A stretch of DNA of 64,000 nt from an uncultured Paracoccaceae bacterium (GTDB lineage: Bacteria > Pseudomonadota > Alphaproteobacteria > Rhodobacterales > Rhodobacteraceae), in NCBI GenBank assembly GCA_937146765.1, contig CAKZRP010000007.1, forward strand, positions 186,001-250,000. Direction: 5' to 3'. The translations under genes were made by a program, and so were the position numbers. Every line of letters starts with the position of its first letter. The first letter of the stretch is position 1. The notes under the pieces are model-generated. The model made no database searches. It was not told the DNA's origin and was given only the letters and a program-made list of their open reading frames with translations. Of this stretch, positions 15,794-23,799 are shown piece by piece.

Positions 15794-15845
15794 GAGCGCG
15801 GGGCAAGGCACCCTGTAGTGCCGTCCTTGAAAATCGCGCATTTTC

Positions 15846-15970
15846 TGTAGTGAAATTACACGGGCCGCCCTTGTCGCGCTCCGATTTTGTAGTTTTGCGC
15901 CGTATATCCTGTAGTTTTACCCGCAATTTTATTGACGCATCGTGATTTCGGAATTAAAACTACCAATTGC
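15846..15970. promoter_or_regulatory. Cluster of RpiR-type operator elements
   Basis: TGTAGTGAAATTACA (15846-15860) is nearly palindromic. Two further TGTAGTTTT half-sites occur near 15888 and 15910, and CAATTGGTAGTTTTAATTCC reads on the minus strand at 15951-15970. The last matches the element upstream of the isomerase/aldolase gene. This 225-bp gap precedes the binding-protein gene, so the region probably controls the transporter operon. Confidence 0.6.
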
Positions 15971-16018
15971 GAAGGGGCAGAGGAGCATCTCCGCAGAATA
16001 AGAATTGGGAGGATATCC

Positions 16019-16636
16019 ATGAATATCCTGAACACGACGGCTGTGGCCGCTCTGACTTTGGTGCTTCTGTCCGGCGTGGCTAATGCCGATGACTGCAAGA
16101 TCGGCATCTCGATGAAGACGCTGGACGCGCCCTATTTCGCCGCCCAGGACGTTGCCGCCCGCAAGCGCGCCGAAGAGATCGGCTGCACCCCGATTTCCGC
16201 CGATGGTGGCAATGATCTCAACAAGCAGATCGCCGATGTCGAGGATCTGGTGGCCCAGGGCGTCAACGCGCTGATCATCAACGTACGCGAGAGCCAGGGT
16301 CTGGTCCCCGCGGTGAACGCGGCCTCTGCCGCGGGTGTGCCGGTCGTCGCGATTGACAGCACCATCGACGCCGCGGCCGATATCGTGACGCTGGTGCAAT
16401 CCTCCAACACCCGCAATGGGATGCGGGTCGGCCAGTGGCTGGCGGATAAGACCGTCGGCAAAGAGCTGAAAATCGCGCTGCTTTCCGGCGATCAGGGCAA
16501 CGAAGAGGGCCGTGAGCGCCGCTTGGGCGTGCTGGCCGGCACAATGACCGATGTGACCGCAGTGACCTATACCAAGTCGGCCGTGATCACCCAAGAGAAC
16601 GTAGATACTTTCTACATCCCCGAAGCGGTCTTCTGA
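16019..16636 (+). pseudogene. Ribose-type sugar-binding protein with internal deletion
   Basis: A signal peptide (MNILNTTAVAALTLVLLSGV, then ANA) is followed by a normal N-terminal lobe of an RbsB/XylF-type binding protein (DAPYFAAQDVAARKRAEEIG, then GVPVVAIDSTIDAAAD). After GRERRLGVLAG the sequence jumps to the extreme C-terminal motif (AVITQENVDTFYIPEAVF). The 205-residue product lacks about 110 residues of the C-terminal lobe, including the second half of the ligand site. The join is in frame, so an automatic caller would report an intact ORF. It has a good start and is the first gene of the transporter operon. Confidence 0.8.
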
Positions 16637-16704
16637 TCGACGCCAAGCAAGACCGTCCGGGCGGGGAGACCTGCCCGGACACCACGACCGGGGGAGGGGC
16701 AGAG

Positions 16705-17434
16705 ATGTCAGAGACCGTCAGGCTGACGGGCATCCACAAGTATTTCGGCGGCGTCCGTGCCTTGCAGGGCATCGATTTTGATTTGCGCGCTGGTGGGCGA
16801 AAACGGCGCCGGCAAATCCACCCTGATGCGCGTCCTTGGCGGCGAGCATCAGCCGACCGAAGGCACTGTGCAGATTGACGGAGCGCAGATCACCTTTGGC
16901 GGCCCGCATGAGGCGATCGACAAGGGCATCACCGTGATCCATCAGGAGATGGCGCTGGCCTGGGATCTCACCGTGGCCGAGAACATCTTCCTCGGCGAAC
17001 TTCCACGATCTATCAACTGGCCCGACCTGCGCCGCCACGCTCCCTTTCGGTGGCGCATCAACAGGCGGTGGAGATCGCCAAGGCTCTGTCGCAAAACGCC
17101 CGCGTGATGGTGTTTGATGAGCCGACGGCGGTGCTGTCGGTGCAGGACGCGCAGCGACTCCTTGCCATCATCGAAGGGCTGCGGGCCAAGGGCGTGGCGA
17201 TCATCTATATCTCGCACCGTCTCGATGAGGTGCTGCAGATCTCTGACCGGGTGACGGTGCTGAAGGATGGCGCCTCTGTCACCACCCTGCCAACCGCCGA
17301 TCTGACGATTGACGAGATGATCCGCCTGATGGTGGGCCGGGCGCGCTCCGATCTCTTTGGCGAGGATGTAGCGCGCAGCCCCGGCGACGACCGTGCTGCG
17401 GCTTGCCATGCCCGGTGCAAGCGATGGCGCCTGA
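16705..17434 (+). pseudogene. Sugar ABC ATPase (RbsA type), at least three deletions
   Basis: The gene begins MSETVRLTGIHKYFGGVRAL, with GGGGAGGGG upstream. Right before the Walker A motif about 4 residues are lost and the frame changes (the A motif GENGAGKSTLMRVLGGEH reads in the next frame). After ENIFLGELPR and WPDLRR, about 30 residues are missing and the frame changes again to LSVAHQQAVEIAKALSQ and VMVFDEPTAVLS. After GRARSDLFGEDVARSPGD the entire second ATPase domain (about 250 residues) is absent. The frame then changes to the tail LAMPGASDGA and its stop at 17432. RbsA-type proteins are about 500 residues; only about 230 remain. Confidence 0.82.
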
Positions 17435-17452
17435 CGGGGGGAGAGGACGACC

Positions 17453-18067
17453 ATGACGACAGTGACTACAGAGACCCCGCGCAGCTCCGGTGCCCTTAAG
17501 GCCCGGCTGCCCGGTCTGATCCATTCCATCGGCCCGGCGCTGATCCTGCTGGCGCTTTTGATCTTTGCCTCCTGGATGTCGGACGTGTTCCTGACCCAGC
17601 GCAATATGTTCAACGTGCTGCGGCAAGTGGCGGGCATCGGGTTGATGTCGGTGGGGATGCTGTTTGTGATCCTGACGCGCGGCATTGCCCTTATTGCCTC
17701 CAACGCCGAAGCGGTGCGCCTCTCGGGTATCTCGATCTCGCGCTACGAGGTTGCGGTCTATGCGATCTCCGGCGGCCTTGCGGCCGTGGCGGGCGTGGTC
17801 TCGGCCTCGCGGACTGGCATCGGCTCGGCCACCATCTCGGTCGACGCGAAGCTCGACGCCATCGCGGCGGTGGTGATCGGTGGTGCCAGCCCGCTTGGTG
17901 GTAGCGGCGGTGCGATCAGTACCTTTATCGGCGTGGTGATCCTTGGGGTGATTTCTAACCTGATGAACCTCGCCAATGTGCCCGGCTACCACCAACAAGT
18001 GTTCAAGGGGGCTATCATCATCGGCGCAATGCTGCTGCAATATGGCACCTCGGCCCTGAAACGCTGA
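17453..18067 (+). pseudogene. Sugar ABC permease (RbsC type) with internal deletion
   Basis: The open frame is 204 residues, while RbsC-type permeases are about 320-340. The N-terminal part with two membrane segments (IGPALILLALLIFASWMSDV, then GIGLMSVGMLFVILTRGI) joins in frame to ALIASNAEAVRLSGISISRY. It then continues with the normal C-terminal half (AVVIGGASPLGGSGGAISTF). About 130 residues, including the central membrane helices, are missing after the conserved LTRGI. The remaining chain could not make a complete transport path. Confidence 0.78.
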
Positions 18068-18092
18068 CCTTTCTCGCAAAGAAGACGACATC

Positions 18093-18859
18093 ATGTGTCT
18101 GGAAAAATTCTCCCTCACCGGCAAACGCGCCCTTGTGACCGGGGCGGCCCGTGGCATCGGTGCGGCGATTGCCGAGGCTCTGGGCGAGGCGGGCGCGCAT
18201 GTGATCCTGACCGATCTCGGCACCGCAGCAGAGGCCACAGCCGAGGGCCTGCGCGCCAAAGGGTTCAGTGCCGAGGCGGCGACGCTGGATGTGACCGACC
18301 GCGCTGGCGTTGATGCGCTGGCGGAGCGGGTGGGAGCAGAGGGCGGCCTTGATATTCTGGTGAACAACGCAGGTATCGCAATCTCGAACCACCCGGCAGA
18401 GACCACGCCGGACGAGGTCTGGAACAAGGTGATCGACGTCAACCTCAATGGCCTGTTCCGGTGCTGCCGCGCCTTTGGTCGCGACATGCTCGCGCGCGGC
18501 AAGGGCTCCATCGTCAACGTCGGTTCGATGTCGGCGCTGATCGTGAACCGTCCGCAAGAGCAGGCGAATTACAACGCCTCCAAGGCGGCGGTGCATCACT
18601 TGACCCGCTCCTTGGCTGCCGAATGGGCGGGCCGGGGGTGCGGGTGAACGCGGTGGCGCCGACCTATATCGAGACCGAGATGAACACCCATGTCTATGAG
18701 GACGCGGAGATGTATCGTCATTGGGTCGGCGGCACCCCGATGGGTCGCATGGGCAAGCCCGAGGAGGTGGCCGCGGTCGTGCTGTTCCTCGCGGGCGAGG
18801 CAGCGAGCCTGATGACCGGCTCCATCGTGCTGGCGGATGGCGGTTACGTCTGCTGGTAA
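18093..18859 (+). pseudogene. Short-chain dehydrogenase/reductase with one-base frameshift
   Basis: An SDR of about 255 residues is readable across two frames. The first frame gives the cofactor motif VTGAARGIGAAIAEAL, the NNAG motif, and the catalytic region with Ser in GSMSALI and YNASK. At the G-run 18634-18638 the frame ends in CG-stop, and the +1 frame continues GVRVNAVAPTYIETEMN to MTGSIVLADGGYVCW. Adding one G would restore a full-length enzyme. A sequencing error in the homopolymer is as likely as a true mutation here, so the gene may be functional. It is the last gene of the eroded sugar locus and probably oxidised the sugar or polyol. Confidence 0.75.
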
Positions 18860-18862
18860 GCG

Positions 18863-19171
18863 CTACTTAGCCTGCGCCCGAAGGACCTCGGGCGCGGGCA
18901 GGCATCCGGGCAGGCCGGCGGGCAAGACCAGCCGCGCCCCGGCCCGGTAGAGCCGCCGCGCCACATGCGGCGCTGTGGCGGAAACCGTCACTGTGCTGTC
19001 GGTGACCGAGAGGATGGCGATATCCGCGTCCAGTCGCCCCGCAAAGGTTTTTGCAGGCAGAAGAACCACATAGGCGGGGGCTTCATCGGTTAGAAAGCTG
19101 ACTGCAATCAACACCCCAAGCCATCCCAAGACCAGACAGGGCAGCGCCAAGAGGAGTTGCCTAATAGTCAT
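18863..19171 (-). CDS. Small membrane-anchored protein of unknown function (102 aa)
   Basis: A single N-terminal hydrophobic segment (LLLALPCLVLGWLGVLIAVS) acts as signal anchor, followed by a soluble domain of about 75 residues with an Ala/Leu/Arg-rich tail. No family was recognised. The start at 19171 overlaps the stop of the larger membrane-protein gene upstream, so it is the last gene of a four-gene minus-strand operon with the FAD-linked oxidase. Confidence 0.6.
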   Translation of the reverse strand: MTIRQLLLALPCLVLGWLGVLIAVSFLTDEAPAYVVLLPAKTFAGRLDADIAILSVTDSTVTVSATAPHVARRLYRAGARLVLPAGLPGCLPAPEVLRAQAK

Positions 19172-20213
19172 GGATGTGTTCCAGCGTGAGGCCGGAGGCG
19201 GGCAAGTCGCGCAAGACCTGCGCCAGATCCGCGACCTTCACCAGGATCAGATGGCGATAGTCCCCGTAGCCCTGCCGCGCAAAACTGTAGAGCGCCTGCG
19301 GATGGCTCGGCTGGTCTGAGGTGGCGGTGAACAGGATATCGTCATTCCCCGCGATCTCGACAAACTCCGCGCGTTTGGTGGCCATCTCGACCAGAAGATG
19401 GGTGAGTTCTCGGTAGCGCGGCGTTTCGATCACCACACCCTCGGGGATCTCTGAGAGGACCACAACGCCGGGGAGGCCTGCGATCTCTGTCGCAGGAAGG
19501 CCCCGCACCACCATCTTTAACCGCAATGCGTCAAAGCCGGTCTGGGCGACGGCAGCGGCAATGACCTCGGCATAGGCGGCCTTGGCGCCGAACTCGATCC
19601 CGAGGGCAAGGCTGCGCTCACGGTCGCGGAAAGTCTCAGGCTCATTAGCGCGCAACTCGGCCGCGTCGCGGGCAAAGTCCCATTTGTACCAGGGCACCTG
19701 CTGCAGGAAGCGGGCGTAGTCGGCGGCCTGGCGGGCAGAGATCTCATCGCCCGCCACATGCTCCGGGCCGCGGATCCACGTCGCGACCCGGCCCAGAGTT
19801 TCCTCGTAAGCGGCCTTTAATAGCAGCTCGAGCGTGAAGCTGGAGCCGATCACATAGACCATCTGCTTGGTCGGCGTATCCACCCCGCCATGCGCCGCCG
19901 ACTGCTCGGTCAAGGCACAGAGCGCGGACCAATAGCCCGTTATGGCGCGCAGATAGCCGTAGTCATGCGGATCCTCCGTGGCGATGACCTTGGCGTAATC
20001 GTCATAGGCATGCACGATGTGCCATTCGGGATAGGTCATCAGGGTGCGCGCCTCGGGGCGGTGATCCTTTGGCGGCAGAAGCGCGGTATAAGTGTTCGCG
20101 ACGGGCGTGCCGCGACAGGCGGTCTCGACATAGGCGATGGGGGCGACCAGCACGAGGGCCAGCAGCACCAGCGCCAGCAGCGCGCCCTTTATAACCCGCC
20201 ACACCAACCTCAC
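19161..20213 (-). CDS. Membrane-anchored protein of unknown function (350 aa)
   Basis: An N-terminal membrane anchor (LLALVLLALVLVAPIAYVET) precedes a large domain, presumably periplasmic, with TYPEWHIVHAYDDYAKVI and a second amphipathic stretch (QMVYVIGSSFTLELLLKAAY). The pattern TALLPPKDHRPEARTLMTYPE suggests a conserved family, but no function can be named. The start at 20213 overlaps the stop of the upstream gene by four bases. It is encoded with a DoxX/DUF4383-sized membrane protein and an FAD-linked oxidase, possibly one envelope redox unit. Confidence 0.7.
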   Translation of the reverse strand: MRLVWRVIKGALLALVLLALVLVAPIAYVETACRGTPVANTYTALLPPKDHRPEARTLMTYPEWHIVHAYDDYAKVIATEDPHDYGYLRAITGYWSALCALTEQSAAHGGVDTPTKQMVYVIGSSFTLELLLKAAYEETLGRVATWIRGPEHVAGDEISARQAADYARFLQQVPWYKWDFARDAAELRANEPETFRDRERSLALGIEFGAKAAYAEVIAAAVAQTGFDALRLKMVVRGLPATEIAGLPGVVVLSEIPEGVVIETPRYRELTHLLVEMATKRAEFVEIAGNDDILFTATSDQPSHPQALYSFARQGYGDYRHLILVKVADLAQVLRDLPASGLTLEHIHDY

Positions 20214-20614
20214 GACCGCGCGTCCCGCAGACCCGCCCAGAGCGCAAATCCCCCCAGTGCCAGATGCGGCAGGTTGGCGAGAATACGGCCCAGCGAGAGG
20301 TCCAGCCCAAGCGAGGCATTGGTGAAAATCCCCATGTCGAGGAAGCCATAGCCGGTGAAGAACCCGAACACCCCATCGCCCAGATAGGCCGCGCCAAACA
20401 GGATCAAGAAGATCCGCGCCGCCCTGCGCGACCGCAGGCCGGCGATCAGCGCCCAGAGGGCAGAGGCCACATGCAGCGCGTCGTCATAAAGGTCGAGCGC
20501 GAAGATGCCAAAGGCCAGCCCCTGATCGTCGGTCAGACCGGGGATATAGTTCAGCGAGGCGGCCACCATCAGCGCCGCAAAATAGAAGAAACAGATTTTT
20601 TGAACCATGCTCAT
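20210..20614 (-). CDS. Four-helix small membrane protein (134 aa)
   Basis: The protein starts MSMVQKICFFYFAALMVAAS and has about four hydrophobic segments (ALHVASALWALIAGL, IFLILFGAAYLGDGVFGFF, LPHLALGGFALWAGL). The size and spacing resemble DUF4383/DoxX-like four-helix membrane proteins. The ATG at 20614 is chosen because it overlaps the oxidase stop (ATGA); an in-frame ATG at 20638 lies inside the upstream gene. It probably accompanies the oxidase in the membrane. Confidence 0.7.
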   Translation of the reverse strand: MSMVQKICFFYFAALMVAASLNYIPGLTDDQGLAFGIFALDLYDDALHVASALWALIAGLRSRRAARIFLILFGAAYLGDGVFGFFTGYGFLDMGIFTNASLGLDLSLGRILANLPHLALGGFALWAGLRDARS

Positions 20615-22098
20615 AGGCGCCTCAGATAGCTGTCCCACAGATTGTTGCCAAAGAGCCGCCCGGTGTCGATCTCTCGTTTGAAGCGGGCAAATTCCGGGGC
20701 GCGCGGGTAGGCGGTGGCGAATTGCTCCAGATCGGCATGGGGGCGGTAGGGCAGGTAGTAGCTGCCGCCGATGGCGGTGATCCGGTCGATCAGCTCCTGC
20801 GTCATCCGTTTCATGTCGGCCTCGGCGCGGTGGCTCATGTCCTGGCTGAAGGACATCACGGCGGCGATGCGCGGTACTGGCGCATAGGACAGGGTGCTCT
20901 CCGTATCGGGCGCGACATAGCGCAGGGTGACATTGAGGAACTCCTGATAGGAGGCCGGGATCACCTCGCGGCAGGCGGTCAGGAAGTCGCCGAACCGGTC
21001 AAAACCGACGAAATACTCGTGCAGAATATCGGTGCGGTCGGGGTTGCGGTCATCCAGTGTCACCACAGGTTCGTTGATCAGGCTGTTGCGGGTGGTGGCC
21101 CCTCCGCCCAAGGCGGGGCCAATACTGGTCTCGTTCCACCAGCGGAAGGATTTCATCCGCTCATTGCCCAATTGCGCGCGGTAGATGCGGCTCGCCACAT
21201 GGGACATCCAGCCTGACCCGGCGGCGGCGGGCAGATCGCTTTGATCCTCCGTCTCGCGGTAGGTGATCAGCAGGGCGTCGGTAAAGAAACTGGCGCGTTC
21301 CACGTTGAGGCGCCCATAGGCCATGGTGACAGCGGGATCGTCGAGCGCCGCCTTGAAGGCGCTGGCAAAGTCGCTGGCCGACAGGCGGGTGAAGGTGGGG
21401 GAGAGGCGGCTGTTTTTCACCATCTCCACCTCCAGATCTACAATCGCGCCAAGGAGACCATAGCCGCCCATTGCGTGGCCAAAAATCTCCGGGTTTTCTT
21501 GCCGCGAACAGGTCACCAACTCGCCCGAGGGCAGCACCATCCGCAGGGAGCGCACGGTGGAGCCCATCGGGCCAAAGGGCACCGGCCAGCCATGGGCATT
21601 GACGCTATAGGTGGCGGCGATCCCGAAATCGTTGTTGGATTGCATGACCTTGGGCGAGAAGCCCAGCGGGTCGAGGGTGGCGATCACATCGGACCAGCGC
21701 GCTCCGGCATGGGCGCGGTAGGTGAGGTTGGCGCTGTCCACCTCGACGCTGCCGTTTTGAAAGGTGACAGCGGTTCCGTCGCGCGGGATCGCTTGCCCGC
21801 CCATCGAATGGCGCGCCGCGCCGATGTTGAAGGGGCGCCCGTCTTGCCGCGCCGCCAGCATCTCGGACCTCAGGGTTTGGACCAAGGCCTCGCCCGCGTC
21901 TTCGCGCAGGGTGATGTGTTTGAACACGGGCGTGGGCGACAGACCACTGGCGTCGTTCAGGATCTGCGCCCCGGTTTCGGGGAGGATTCGGCGGGTGCCG
22001 TCGAGCGTGGGTAGTTTTGCGCTGAAGCCGCGCGCCGCAGCCCAGCCCATCGCGCCGCCCGCGCCCAGCAATACCGTGCGCCGTGCCAGCTTCTTCAT
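20611..22098 (-). CDS. Exported FAD-linked oxidase (PCMH-type, sugar-lactone oxidase-like)
   Basis: This 495-residue flavoprotein has a twin-arginine-like leader (MKKLARRTVLLGAGGAMGWA). The FAD-binding PCMH domain covers residues about 60-240, with GAARHSMGGQAIPRDGT (a possible covalent-flavin His region), then NNDFGIAATYSVNAHGWPVP and GGYGLLGAIVDLEVE. The C-terminal substrate domain ends with LFGNNLWDSYLRRL, where NLWDSYL resembles the end of D-arabinono-lactone and related aldonolactone oxidases. GGGGGGAGG precedes the start. It heads an operon with three membrane proteins, so it is probably a periplasmic sugar-type dehydrogenase feeding electrons to the membrane. The substrate is unknown. 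Confidence 0.82.
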   Translation of the reverse strand: MKKLARRTVLLGAGGAMGWAAARGFSAKLPTLDGTRRILPETGAQILNDASGLSPTPVFKHITLREDAGEALVQTLRSEMLAARQDGRPFNIGAARHSMGGQAIPRDGTAVTFQNGSVEVDSANLTYRAHAGARWSDVIATLDPLGFSPKVMQSNNDFGIAATYSVNAHGWPVPFGPMGSTVRSLRMVLPSGELVTCSRQENPEIFGHAMGGYGLLGAIVDLEVEMVKNSRLSPTFTRLSASDFASAFKAALDDPAVTMAYGRLNVERASFFTDALLITYRETEDQSDLPAAAGSGWMSHVASRIYRAQLGNERMKSFRWWNETSIGPALGGGATTRNSLINEPVVTLDDRNPDRTDILHEYFVGFDRFGDFLTACREVIPASYQEFLNVTLRYVAPDTESTLSYAPVPRIAAVMSFSQDMSHRAEADMKRMTQELIDRITAIGGSYYLPYRPHADLEQFATAYPRAPEFARFKREIDTGRLFGNNLWDSYLRRL

Positions 22099-22272
22099 GA
22101 CGCCTCCCCCCTTCCATGCCCTGACTTGAACCGAGGCCGCAGCCTTCTCGCGAAGGGCGAAAGCCCTGTGACCTCAGTCAGTTGTACAGCAGATTTGGGA
22201 GAGGCGCCATCGCGGCGCAAGGGGGAGGAGGGCGCGGAAACTCCCCGCGCCCTTGGAGGGTGAACCGAGGCC

Positions 22273-23787
22273 TTAGCTGGCGAACATGTCCTTGTACGCC
22301 TCGCGCAGGATGTTTTTTTGCACCTTGCCCATGGTGTTGCGCGGCAGCTCGTCGAGCAGGATCAGCTGGCGGGGATGCTTGAAGCGGGCCAATTGGTCCT
22401 TGATCGTGGCCATGATCGCCTCGGTGTCCGGAGTCTCGCCCTTCATCGGCACCAGAACGCCCAGCACCGTCTCGCCAAAGTCGGGATGTGGCACGCCGAT
22501 CACCGCGCTTTCCAGGACGCCGGGCTGTTCGTCCAGCACCAGCTCGATCTCCTTGGGGTAGATGTTATAGCCGCCCGAGATGATCAGGTCCTTGTTGCGC
22601 CCGACGATATGGACATAGCCATCCTCGTCCACACGCCCCAGATCGCCGGTGATGAAAAACCCATCCGCGCGCAGCTCGGCGGCTGTTTTCTCCGGCATCT
22701 GCCAATAGCCTTTGAACACATTCGACCCGCGCACCTCGATCTGGCCAACCTCGCCCTGTGGCAGCGTCTCGCCGCTGGCGGGGTCGGTGATCTTCAGCTC
22801 CACCCCGGGCAGCGGAAAGCCGACGGTGCCCGCGCGCCGCTCGCCCTCATAGGGGTTGGAGGTGTTCATATTGGTCTCGGTCATGCCATAGCGTTCGAGG
22901 ATGCGGTGGCCGGTGCGGCTCTCGAACTGCACATGGGTTTCCGCCAGCAGCGGGGCCGAGCCGGAGATGAACAACCGCATGTGCTGCGCCAGATCGCCGG
23001 TGAAACGGTCGTCGCTGAGAAGGCGGGTGTAGAAGGTCGGCACCCCCATCATGGTGGTCGCGCGCGGCAGCATCTCGATCACGACGTCGAGGTCGAACTT
23101 CGGCAAAAAGATCATCGCCCCGCCCGCGAGCAGCGAGACGTTGCTTGCCACAAATAGCCCATGGGTGTGGAAGATCGGCAGCGCGTGCAACAGCACGTCA
23201 TCTGCGGTGAAGCGCCATTCCTGCACCAAGGTCTCCGAGTTCGACAGCAGGTTGTTCTGCGTCAGCATTGCACCTTTGGAGCGCCCGGTGGTGCCGGAGG
23301 TATAGAGAAACGCCGCCAGATCCTCGCCGTCGCGGTCAACGGTGGCATAAGACAGCGGCATCGCCGCCGCCTGATCCATCAGGGTGCCGGAGCCATCGGC
23401 GTTCAGCGTCTCCAGCGCGGCCCCAAGGGTCTGGGCGATGGGGGCGAGGGTGGCCTCCTTGCCCTTGTCACAGACCACCACCGAGGCCCCGCTGTTCTCG
23501 ATGAAATAGGACAGCTCATCCGCGGTATAGGCAGTGTTCAGCGGCAAGAAGATCAGCCCGGCCTGCACGCAGGCGGCATAAAGCGCCAGCGCCTCGGGGG
23601 ATTTCTCCACCTGCGCGGCAACGCGATCGCCGGGTTTGAGGCCGATCTGGGTCAGCACATGGGCGATCTGTGCCGCGGTCCCGAGGAAGTCCTGATGGGT
23701 CAGCACCGTGCCATCGGCGAGGTAGAGAAACGGGGTCGCCTTGCCAGTATGGGCGCCAAAGAGGCGGTCAAACAAAGGGTTAGCCAT
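22273..23787 (-). CDS. matB: Malonyl-CoA synthetase
   Basis: This is an acyl-AMP-forming ligase of 504 residues that converts malonate, CoA and ATP to malonyl-CoA. AMP-binding motifs are YTSGTTGRSKGAMLTQNN (P-loop), LERYGMTETNMNTSNPYEGE (the MatB-type extension of the A5 motif), GFFITGDLGRVDEDGYVHIV and GRNKDLIISGGYNIYPKEIE. The C-terminal catalytic Lys is in ELPRNTMGKVQKNILRE. The pattern GMTETNMNTSNP and the neighbouring malonyl-CoA decarboxylase favour MatB over other CoA ligases. It is the last gene of the malonate operon, 12 bp after the decarboxylase gene. Confidence 0.92.
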   Translation of the reverse strand: MANPLFDRLFGAHTGKATPFLYLADGTVLTHQDFLGTAAQIAHVLTQIGLKPGDRVAAQVEKSPEALALYAACVQAGLIFLPLNTAYTADELSYFIENSGASVVVCDKGKEATLAPIAQTLGAALETLNADGSGTLMDQAAAMPLSYATVDRDGEDLAAFLYTSGTTGRSKGAMLTQNNLLSNSETLVQEWRFTADDVLLHALPIFHTHGLFVASNVSLLAGGAMIFLPKFDLDVVIEMLPRATTMMGVPTFYTRLLSDDRFTGDLAQHMRLFISGSAPLLAETHVQFESRTGHRILERYGMTETNMNTSNPYEGERRAGTVGFPLPGVELKITDPASGETLPQGEVGQIEVRGSNVFKGYWQMPEKTAAELRADGFFITGDLGRVDEDGYVHIVGRNKDLIISGGYNIYPKEIELVLDEQPGVLESAVIGVPHPDFGETVLGVLVPMKGETPDTEAIMATIKDQLARFKHPRQLILLDELPRNTMGKVQKNILREAYKDMFAS

Positions 23788-23799
23788 GGATCAGCCTTT

